Assembly (NCBI RefSeq): GCF_000783395.1
Contig: NZ_JSFK01000002.1
Coordinates: 248,001 to 312,000 of the forward strand
DNA length: 64,000 nt
Direction of reading: 5' to 3'
From: Pseudomonas chlororaphis
GTDB lineage: Bacteria > Pseudomonadota > Gammaproteobacteria > Pseudomonadales > Pseudomonadaceae
Shown here: positions 9,690-15,645 of the stretch, in pieces
How positions within the stretch are numbered: position 1 is the first letter of the stretch
Layout of the letters: the number at the start of each line of letters is the position of its first letter
Translations under genes and position numbers: made by a program
Notes under the pieces: generated by a model
What the model was told of the DNA's origin: nothing
The model's database searches: none
What the model saw: only the letters and a program-made list of their open reading frames with translations

Positions 9690-9988
9690 GCTAACCGCTG
9701 CTGACGAAACTCCCCGCTCCGTCTGCCGCACTGCATTCGTCACAGCGACTGCATCAGTGCATGGGTCGAAGGTGACTAAGCAGAAACCTTGCCATCTCGC
9801 CAAAATCCCCTGATTTCAATCCCTTGGCCGCTGCCGCACGCCATCCCGTGCAAAACCCCATCCGGATACGCACAACAACGGTGCGTCGCCGTCCGTCCGC
9901 CTGCGCGAAAAGCGTGCATCCCTGACCACGAGAATGACTATAGACACTGCGTGATACACTGCCGGCCATTGTTTCCAGGACATTTACC

Positions 9989-10249
9989 ATGCTCGCGCCC
10001 AAAGACTTCCTCGACGCCCTGAGCGGCACCGCCTCCCGCCTGTTCAGCGGCGACACCCCACTGCCGAAAGCCGAAATCGAAAGCCAGTTCAAGATGCTGC
10101 TGCAAAGTGCGTTCAGCAAACTCGATTTGGTGAGCCGTGAAGAGTTTGATAGTCAGATGGTCGTTCTGGCCCGCACTCGCGCTCGCCTCGAAAGCCTCGA
10201 AGCCAAGGTTGCCGAGATGGAAGCGAAGCTGACTCCGCCAGCCGAATAA
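9989..10249 (+). CDS. ubiK: UbiK (YqiC/BMFP) ubiquinone accessory factor
   Basis: This 86-residue protein has the BMFP layout: an amphipathic N-terminal half (residues 1-45, LDALSGTASRLF, then QFKMLLQSAFSKLDLVSREEF) and a C-terminal trimeric coiled coil (LARTRARLESLEAKVAEMEAKL). UbiK binds UbiJ and lipids and aids aerobic ubiquinone synthesis in E. coli. It is a monocistronic gene here, between glnK and the toxin-antitoxin region. A TGATACACT extended -10 element ends at 9960, with no convincing -35. Confidence 0.85.
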   Translation: MLAPKDFLDALSGTASRLFSGDTPLPKAEIESQFKMLLQSAFSKLDLVSREEFDSQMVVLARTRARLESLEAKVAEMEAKLTPPAE

Positions 10250-10258
10250 CCCCGCAAT

Positions 10259-10303
10259 CCCCTGTGGGAGCTAGCCTGCTAGCGATTGAAGGTCGGCACG
10301 ACC
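10259..10303. repeat. Solitary REP, family B variant, plus small dyad
   Basis: CCCTGTGGGAGCTAGCCTGCTAGCGATTG resembles the family B arm at 6612 but has no inverted partner nearby. It is followed by the dyad AAGGTCG-GCA-CGACCTT. It lies between ubiK and the terminator of the peptide gene. Confidence 0.6.
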
Positions 10304-10348
10304 TTCCCGTTCTTGGCAAACATTCGAAGTATGTATGTCGAAAGGTCA

Positions 10349-10381
10349 ATAAAACCGCTCCTGCCGAGACAGGAGCGGTTT
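10349..10381 (-). terminator. Terminator of the small peptide (toxin) mRNA
   Basis: Minus strand AACCGCTCCTG-TCTCGG-CAGGAGCGGTT followed by TTATT. The 11-bp perfect stem begins about 16 bases after the peptide stop codon. It could also serve ubiK from the other side. Confidence 0.75.
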
Positions 10382-10396
10382 CCGTCAGATCAATCC

Positions 10397-10498
10397 TTAC
10401 AACGAATTATTCCAACGGTCTCGCAGAATCTCGTACAGGCGAAAAGCCCATAACGCGATCCTGACGAGGCGCCACATATGTTTAAGAAACTTAGACAT
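10397..10498 (-). CDS. Candidate type I toxin: 33-residue cationic hydrophobic peptide
   Basis: A 34-codon frame starts at ATG 10498 behind an ideal AAGGAGG (10507-10513) with eight bases of spacing. The peptide has seven Lys/Arg and two acidic residues; its core (residues 9-29: Trp9, Leu11, Val12, Ile14, Ala15, Leu16, Trp17, Ala18, Phe19, Leu21, Tyr22, Ile24, Leu25, Trp29) is hydrophobic, with arginines at 10, 13 and 20 roughly on one helix face, so an amphipathic or membrane helix is likely. It has its own terminator, a structured leader and a divergent small RNA complementary to that leader. I do not recognise the peptide family. The toxin role is inferred from this arrangement, as in TisB/IstR-1. 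Confidence 0.7.
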   Translation of the reverse strand: MSKFLKHMWRLVRIALWAFRLYEILRDRWNNSL

Positions 10499-10500
10499 AC

Positions 10501-10526
10501 TTTGGCCCTCCTTGCGTGGGGCCAAA
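10501..10526 (-). promoter_or_regulatory. Ribosome-binding-site hairpin in the peptide mRNA
   Basis: In the minus-strand transcript UUUGGCCC (10519-10526) pairs perfectly with GGGCCAAA (10501-10508) around a ten-base loop CACGCAAGGA. The Shine-Dalgarno AAGGAGG lies partly in the loop and partly in the stem, two bases before the start codon. Such sequestration would demand an upstream standby site for ribosomes. Confidence 0.6.
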
Positions 10527-10568
10527 CCTCCGATGCACTTTCCGGCGTACGAACACCTTCGGGACTAC

Positions 10569-10589
10569 ACACGAGTGTGTCCGCCAAGG
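10569..10589 (-). promoter_or_regulatory. Antisense target site in the peptide mRNA leader
   Basis: The plus strand here matches 10872-10892 at 20 of 21 positions. As the peptide mRNA is read from the minus strand and the small RNA from the plus strand, the two RNAs can form 21 consecutive pairs; the single difference (C here, T there) gives a G-U pair. The site is 70 bases upstream of the start codon. It also forms a local hairpin, ACACA-CUCG-UGUGU, whose loop could start a kissing contact. Confidence 0.65.
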
Positions 10590-10802
10590 CGGCCGGGTGT
10601 GGGCTCCCCAAGATCAGCACCGGCACGGGTCTCAAACCGTGTCGAGGAACATGAATTTTTTCGCTCCCGGCCACACTTTGCGAACACTCGATGAGTGGGC
10701 ATCGTCACGGCGAATGGTATTCGCTGTCCGGCCGTGGCATTTAAACCAGTTGTATCAAGTCGTTATCATGTACCGGCAAACCGATTTCGGTCCTCGAATC
10801 TT

Positions 10803-10830
10803 TTAATAGATTGATTGGCTAAAATTTCAA
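10803..10830 (-). promoter_or_regulatory. Possible promoter of the peptide mRNA
   Basis: Minus strand TTGAAA-N16-TATTAA. A start near 10795 would give a leader of about 300 bases. No LexA-type box was seen near it. Confidence 0.4.
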
Positions 10831-10835
10831 TGATG

Positions 10836-10863
10836 CTTGCGCCACCGGTCAAACATGCATAAT
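10836..10863 (+). promoter_or_regulatory. Possible promoter of the antitoxin small RNA
   Basis: CATAAT at 10858-10863 matches the -10 consensus at five of six positions; CTTGCG 16 bases upstream is a weak -35. The predicted start is near 10870, just before the antisense block. Confidence 0.45.
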
Positions 10864-10869
10864 CTCGGG

Positions 10870-10957
10870 CAACACGAGTGTGTCCGCTAAGGATACGCAG
10901 GCCTTGGCCTCACCGAAGCCTGCATATAAAAACCGCCTTCTCAAGGCGGTTTTTTTT
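10870..10957 (+). ncRNA. Candidate antisense small RNA (type I antitoxin)
   Basis: The predicted RNA is about 88 nt. Its first 22 bases contain the block complementary to the peptide mRNA leader (10872-10892), followed by a hairpin GCAGGC...GCCTGC (10897-10923) and a strong terminator AACCGCCTT-CTC-AAGGCGGTT with a T tract (10931-10957). There is no open frame with a ribosome site. The position of the antisense block at the 5' end, the size and the divergent orientation all match IstR-1, OhsC and OrzO. Expression is inferred, not shown. Confidence 0.65.
10928..10957 (+). terminator. Terminator of the antisense small RNA
   Basis: AACCGCCTT-CTC-AAGGCGGTT followed by an eight-base T tract; nine perfect base pairs. 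Confidence 0.85.
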
Positions 10958-10995
10958 CGTCTCGATTTTTATGGGGCATAACCCATAATCCACGT

Positions 10996-11113
10996 TTACC
11001 TCATGGAGGCCACTGCGAAGCATCCATGTGAAAGCACCAAACTATTTTGCGGAGTGCCTACGCCTGTGGAACCTGAGTACCGCAAAAAATGACCGCCTAA
11101 CAGGCGGTTTTTT
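10996..11113 (+). ncRNA. Possible second small RNA
   Basis: Another CATAAT -10-like element (10984-10989) precedes about 118 bases without a coding frame that end in ACCGCCTAACAGGCGG and a T tract (11090-11113). The terminator resembles that of the preceding small RNA. I found no matching antisense target nearby. It could be a diverged second antitoxin RNA or an unrelated transcript. Confidence 0.35.
11090..11113 (+). terminator. Rho-independent terminator upstream of yifB
   Basis: CCGCCT-AA-CAGGCGG followed by TTTTTT. It ends a plus-strand transcript before yifB and isolates yifB from the small RNA region. Confidence 0.75.
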
Positions 11114-11248
11114 ATGCCTGCAGGTTATTGTCTCCTGCAACATCCGGTGAAAATTCGCTCATAGAATCCACCTACCAACATCCCCTCCCCCAACTACCCT
11201 TCAAAAACCCGCAGGAAGCGGCTCCCCGATTCAGCTCAAGGAACGACC

Positions 11249-12742
11249 ATGTCCCTCTCCATCGTCCACAGCCGCGCCCAGATTGGCGTGGAAGCCCCCG
11301 CTGTCACCGTCGAAGTTCATCTGGCCAACGGTCTGCCGTCGCTGACCATGGTCGGGCTGCCCGAGGCGGCGGTAAAGGAGAGCAAGGATCGCGTGCGCAG
11401 CGCGATCATCAATTCCGGGCTGCAGTTTCCGGCGCGGCGGATCACCTTGAATCTGGCCCCGGCGGATCTGCCCAAGGACGGCGGGCGGTTTGATCTGGCG
11501 ATTGCCTTGGGGATTCTGTCGGCGAGTGTGCAGGTGCCGTGTCTGACGCTGGATGATGTGGAATGTCTGGGTGAGTTGGCGTTGTCCGGCGCCGTACGAG
11601 CGGTACGCGGGGTGTTGCCGGCAGCATTGGCGGCGCGCAAGGCCGGTCGTGCGCTGGTGGTGCCACGGGCGAATGCCGAGGAGGCGTGTCTGGCTTCGGG
11701 GTTGAAGGTGTTTGCTGTGGATCATTTGCTCGAGGCGGTGGCGCATTTCAACGGGCATACGCCGGTTGAGCCCTATGTATCTGACGGGTTGATGCATGCC
11801 AGCAAGCCCTATCCGGACTTGAATGAAGTGCAGGGCCAACTGGCGGCGAAACGGGCGTTGCTGATTGCTGCTGCGGGGGCGCATAACTTGTTGTTCAGCG
11901 GGCCACCGGGAACGGGGAAGACCTTGTTGGCCAGCCGATTACCGGGACTGTTGCCGCCGCTGACCGAAAGTGAAGCGCTGGAGGTCGCGGCGATTCAGTC
12001 AGTTGCCAGTGGCGCGCCACTGACCCATTGGCCGCAGCGTCCCTTCCGGCAACCGCACCATTCGGCATCCGGGCCGGCACTGGTCGGTGGCAGCTCAAAA
12101 CCGCAACCCGGCGAAATCACCCTCGCCCATCACGGTGTATTGTTTCTCGACGAACTGCCGGAGTTTGACCGCAAGGTCCTGGAGGTCCTGCGCGAACCTT
12201 TGGAGTCCGGGCATATCGTCATCGCCAGGGCCAAGGATCGCGTACGTTTTCCCGCGCGCTTTCAGTTGGTGGCTGCGATGAACCCGTGCCCCTGTGGATA
12301 TCTTGGCGAACCCAGTGGCAAATGTTCGTGCACGCCGGACATGGTCCAACGCTATCGCAACAAGTTGTCAGGGCCGCTGCTGGACCGGATCGACTTACAC
12401 CTGACGGTAGCGCGGGAGGCGACAGCGCTGAACCCTGCGGTAAAGCCAGGAGAAGACAGCGCCAGTGCGGCCGCGCTGGTAGCCGAGGCCCGCGAGCGAC
12501 AACAGGAACGCCAGGGATGTGCCAATGCGTTTCTTGATCTGCCAGGCCTGCGTCGCCACTGCAAGTTATCCACAGCCGATGAGACCTGGCTGGAATCAGC
12601 CTGTGAACGGCTGACCCTGTCACTGCGCTCGGCGCACAGGTTGCTCAAGGTCGCCAGGACGTTGGCCGATTTGAGCCAGGAAAAAGACATCACGCGCGAA
12701 CACTTGGCGGAGGCTTTGCAGTATCGGCCGGCAACACAATGA
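11249..12742 (+). CDS. comM: YifB/ComM family Mg-chelatase-like AAA ATPase
   Basis: This 497-residue protein has an N-terminal Lon-S5-like domain (residues 1-190, with VEVHLANGLPSLTMVGLP), an AAA core with Walker A GPPGTGKTLLASRLPG and Walker B VLFLDELPEF, a cysteine patch CPCGYLGEPSGKCSC, and a C-terminal Mg-chelatase helical domain. ComM in Vibrio and Acinetobacter is a hexameric helicase that drives branch migration in natural transformation. The family exists also in bacteria not known to be competent. It is a single gene, with no close partner on either side. Confidence 0.92.
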   Translation: MSLSIVHSRAQIGVEAPAVTVEVHLANGLPSLTMVGLPEAAVKESKDRVRSAIINSGLQFPARRITLNLAPADLPKDGGRFDLAIALGILSASVQVPCLTLDDVECLGELALSGAVRAVRGVLPAALAARKAGRALVVPRANAEEACLASGLKVFAVDHLLEAVAHFNGHTPVEPYVSDGLMHASKPYPDLNEVQGQLAAKRALLIAAAGAHNLLFSGPPGTGKTLLASRLPGLLPPLTESEALEVAAIQSVASGAPLTHWPQRPFRQPHHSASGPALVGGSSKPQPGEITLAHHGVLFLDELPEFDRKVLEVLREPLESGHIVIARAKDRVRFPARFQLVAAMNPCPCGYLGEPSGKCSCTPDMVQRYRNKLSGPLLDRIDLHLTVAREATALNPAVKPGEDSASAAALVAEARERQQERQGCANAFLDLPGLRRHCKLSTADETWLESACERLTLSLRSAHRLLKVARTLADLSQEKDITREHLAEALQYRPATQ

Positions 12743-13098
12743 AAACGACAGCGCTACCCGCACCGGACTGCTGCGAAAATAACCTCCGAGCGCTGCTGGC
12801 CATTGATCGACATGTGATATAACGACGGCGCTCTTTTTTTTACTTATCCGTCTATCGTCAAGACATCGAGTATTTTTCAGCGTGAAAATGGAGGCGGGAC
12901 ATCATGGACAATATTTCTACTGTTCACCGGGCAAAACTGCTCAATCAACCAGCGTATTGATAACCCAAGCCAAACCTGGACTGGGTGCGTGTGTCTGATC
13001 ATTAGTTTAAATCCAGACAACTGAAAAAGCCCTTGCCCAACGTTATTACTCCGTTTGACACCGGCCTTATTTAAACAACTCAAAAAGCAATCTTCATC
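12743..13098 (+). other. 356-base leader region ahead of the accessory operon
   Basis: This region is more AT-rich than its surroundings. It holds the promoter-like TGATATAAC, a run of T at 12833-12841, and an 18-codon frame at 12904-12960 behind GGAGG with suitable spacing. Beyond that I see no gene. The first operon gene at 13099 has no good Shine-Dalgarno sequence directly before its ATG. Confidence 0.4.
12815..12823 (+). promoter_or_regulatory. Possible extended -10 promoter for the phosphoramidate operon
   Basis: TGATATAAC fits the extended -10 form TGN-TATAAT with one mismatch. It would give a leader of about 270 bases before the first gene at 13099. Confidence 0.4.
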
Positions 13099-14271
13099 AT
13101 GAAAACAGTTTATTTGCTCAGCAACGTTGCAGATGGTGGAAAAACATATCTCGAGTATCTGATCCCGGCGCTCAACTCGCTTCGAGAAAAATATAACTGT
13201 GTTGTACTCAATACTGATCGCACCGGCTCAAGCCAAGAGGAAGTCGAAGCTGTCCTCGACTATCCGGTACAGCAGATTGGCAACGACTTCATTGCGAGCC
13301 TGAAATCGCAGGTTGTCATTTCAAATGATGCCTACGCTGGACGCATACTGGACCATTCAAATTTTGGCATCTTCATCAGCCACGGCAATGTCGGGATGCC
13401 GACCAAAGACAAGTATTACTACGCTGAGCTGACCTCTTACTGGGATGCGATCATCTCTTCTTCCCGGTCGGGTTTTGATTTGATGACGGCCGGGCTGCAG
13501 GCCTACCGTCGCGACAGAAAGGCCCTGAAAACAATGTTGATCGATGGATTGGCCTTGCGTTCGGACATGCGCATCACCAGCCCGGTGGCTACGCTACCCG
13601 TGAAGATTCCCGGCATCTTTGAATCATCGCCGCCTTCGAAAAAAACCTCGGATGACTATGTCGTAGGGCTTCTGCCGACCCAACTGGGTATCTGCCCGAA
13701 CGGGGCGACACTGTATGAAAACCTGCAGACCGTCATCAATGCAGTCAAGTCGCAAATTCCCCACGCAACTTTCATCTTGCGCCCGTACATGGCCGAACTT
13801 TCCCATCCGACCGTGAAGGATCTGTGCGAACAACTGTCTGCCCATGACTGGATAACCATCGACAAGGCCGGGACCAGCAGTACGGTTTTCTACGCACAAT
13901 GCGATACGGTCATCACCGATGCATCCACCGGTGGCGTTTCGTTCATGCTCAACACCTGCAAGCTGCCGATTTATTATGTGCCCTTTACCGAAGAGAGCAA
14001 TCTCACGGTCGACGCCTGGCTAAAGCAAATGGACAACCTGTTGCCAATTGCCAGAAGCAGCAATGAGCTCAGAGACATGGCACTGGGGTTCAGCCTGCTG
14101 AAACCAGAAGACAGCCATTACATATACAACAAGTTCTATCAGGCACAATACAGCGACTTGCCCCTGCCACAGGAAGTGTTCCAAGACCTGATTGAATACC
14201 GGCACGAGTCGAAGTACTGCTCACTCTCGATCGACTCTTTCGGGGACATTTACGAGCGGGACAAACATTAA
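13099..14271 (+). CDS. CDP-glycerol glycerophosphotransferase-like protein (putative phosphoramidate transferase)
   Basis: This 390-residue soluble protein resembles the GT-B enzymes of the TagB/TagF family. The first half ends in FISHGNVGMPTKDKYY, which corresponds to the HG motif of that family. The second half has LLPTQLGICPNG, FILRPYMAEL and the donor-site VITDASTGGVSFML. Those enzymes use CDP-linked donors. Because the next five genes make a CDP-phosphoramidate, I infer that this protein may transfer that group to a glycan; a role in attaching glycerol or another polyol phosphate cannot be excluded. Base composition is lower in GC than the core genes. It is 73 bases upstream of the kinase gene. 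Confidence 0.55.
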   Translation: MKTVYLLSNVADGGKTYLEYLIPALNSLREKYNCVVLNTDRTGSSQEEVEAVLDYPVQQIGNDFIASLKSQVVISNDAYAGRILDHSNFGIFISHGNVGMPTKDKYYYAELTSYWDAIISSSRSGFDLMTAGLQAYRRDRKALKTMLIDGLALRSDMRITSPVATLPVKIPGIFESSPPSKKTSDDYVVGLLPTQLGICPNGATLYENLQTVINAVKSQIPHATFILRPYMAELSHPTVKDLCEQLSAHDWITIDKAGTSSTVFYAQCDTVITDASTGGVSFMLNTCKLPIYYVPFTEESNLTVDAWLKQMDNLLPIARSSNELRDMALGFSLLKPEDSHYIYNKFYQAQYSDLPLPQEVFQDLIEYRHESKYCSLSIDSFGDIYERDKH

Positions 14272-14344
14272 AATTACGCAGGCCTGACCTCATGCGAGGA
14301 AACAGCCTGCCGATACACTCGAATCGAACACAAGTCAGAACACT

Positions 14345-14887
14345 ATGAAATGTGATGCGGGTGGACAGGTAATCTGGATTACGGGCCTTTCAGGAGCGGG
14401 CAAATCAACGCTGGCCGGTGAATTGGTTGCCAGACTGCGTGCTGAAGGACGATCGGTGGTCATGCTCGATGGCGATGAACTGCGCGAAGTATTTGGCGCA
14501 GCCGCCGCCAACTCACAGAACCATGGCCGCGAAGGTCGCCTGGCCCTCGCTCTGCAATACGCTCGTCTGTGCAAAATGGTTGCAGCACAGGGACAAACCG
14601 TGGTGATCGCCACGATCTCGCTGTTTCGCGAGGTTCACGAGTGGAACCGCGTCCACCTGCCCAAATATTTCGAGATTTATCTGAAGGTGCCCGTCGAGGA
14701 GTTGCGTCGCCGCGACCCCAAGGACATCTATCGCCGTTTCGATGCAGGCGAACTGCACAACGTTGCCGGGCTTGACCTGGCCATTGATGAACCGCTGGCC
14801 GCCGACTGCCTGGTTGAGTTCGATCGCGAACGCTCCAGCCAACGCCTGGCCGATGATTTGCTCCCTAAAATTCTTCGAAGGAACTGA
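14345..14887 (+). CDS. APS-kinase-like protein; probable cytidine diphosphoramidate kinase
   Basis: This 180-residue P-loop kinase has Walker A GLSGAGKSTLA, LDGDELREVFG and the long lid region of adenylylsulfate kinases. True APS kinases act in sulfate assimilation next to cysD/N, which is not the setting here. In Campylobacter jejuni the APS-kinase-like Cj1415 phosphorylates the 3' position of cytidine diphosphoramidate, and homologues of Cj1416, Cj1417 and Cj1418 follow in this operon. I therefore prefer that role. The sequence alone would also fit APS kinase. The methyltransferase gene begins two bases after its stop. Confidence 0.75.
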   Translation: MKCDAGGQVIWITGLSGAGKSTLAGELVARLRAEGRSVVMLDGDELREVFGAAAANSQNHGREGRLALALQYARLCKMVAAQGQTVVIATISLFREVHEWNRVHLPKYFEIYLKVPVEELRRRDPKDIYRRFDAGELHNVAGLDLAIDEPLAADCLVEFDRERSSQRLADDLLPKILRRN

Positions 14888-14889
14888 CT

Positions 14890-15639
14890 ATGAAAACCGA
14901 ATGGGACTACACCACCCTGGCCGATGCCTATTTGAAGCGCCCTGACTACGCCGACGCGGCCATCGACGCCATGCTGTCGATTGCCGGTGCCGAGCAAGGC
15001 GACAAGTTCTGCGACGTCGGCGCGGGTGTCGCGCACTTGACGCTGATGCTGGCCGCCCGTGGCCTGGATGTCACAGCGGTAGAACCCAACGATGCGATGC
15101 GCGGCAATGGCATCAAACGCACCGCAGAACTGCAAAACGTCAAATGGCACGAAGGCACCGGTGAAGTCACCGGCCAGTCGGCGCAAGCGTTCGACATGGT
15201 CACGTTCGGCAGTTCCTTCAACGTCTGCGACCGTCAGCAGGCCCTCAAGGAAACCGCGCGCATTCTCAAGCCGCGCGGCTGGTTTGCCTGCATGTGGAAC
15301 CACCGCAATCTGGAAGACCCGATCCAGGCGCGCATCGAAGCGATCATCAAAGAGCGCGTGGCCGGTTATGGCTACGGCACCCGTCGCGAAGACCAGACCG
15401 CCGTGATCGATGCCAGCGAATTGTTCGGCCCGGTCGTGCATCTGGATGCCCGCGTGATTCACGAGCAGTCGATCGAAGAATGCCTCGAAGCCTGGCGCTC
15501 GCACGCCACGCTGGAACGTCAGGCTGGCGCCAGCTTCCATGAAGTGATCGCGGCCATCGACGACTACCTGAAAAGCCTGCAGACGCCGTCGATCCAGATT
15601 CCGTACTCGACCAACATCTGGGTTGCTCAACTGAGATAA
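14890..15639 (+). CDS. SAM-dependent class I methyltransferase
   Basis: This 249-residue protein has motif I CDVGAGVAHLTLMLAARG, an acidic end of strand beta-2 (VTAVEPNDAM), and FDMVTFGSSFNVCD at motif II, with MWNHRN after motif III, all typical of small-molecule methyltransferases. In Campylobacter the phosphoramidate cluster contains two methyltransferases (Cj1419, Cj1420) that make the O-methyl group of MeOPN. The present gene occupies the same context, so O-methylation of the phosphoramidate is the first guess. Only one methyltransferase is present here. It is tightly coupled to its neighbours (2 and 6 bases). Confidence 0.7.
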   Translation: MKTEWDYTTLADAYLKRPDYADAAIDAMLSIAGAEQGDKFCDVGAGVAHLTLMLAARGLDVTAVEPNDAMRGNGIKRTAELQNVKWHEGTGEVTGQSAQAFDMVTFGSSFNVCDRQQALKETARILKPRGWFACMWNHRNLEDPIQARIEAIIKERVAGYGYGTRREDQTAVIDASELFGPVVHLDARVIHEQSIEECLEAWRSHATLERQAGASFHEVIAAIDDYLKSLQTPSIQIPYSTNIWVAQLR

Positions 15640-15645
15640 CCGCTG

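Noticed and set aside
10512..10806. Plus-strand open frames of 60-96 codons over the toxin leader
   Set aside because: They have no ribosome site, no recognisable domain, and run against the transcript that explains the region.
10803..10863. LexA (SOS) box controlling the peptide gene, by analogy with tisB
   Set aside because: No CTGT-N8-ACAG type dyad was found near the predicted promoter.
14345..14887. Sulfate assimilation role for the APS-kinase-like gene
   Set aside because: No cysD, cysN or cysH neighbours; the four adjacent genes match the phosphoramidate pathway instead. It cannot be fully excluded from sequence.
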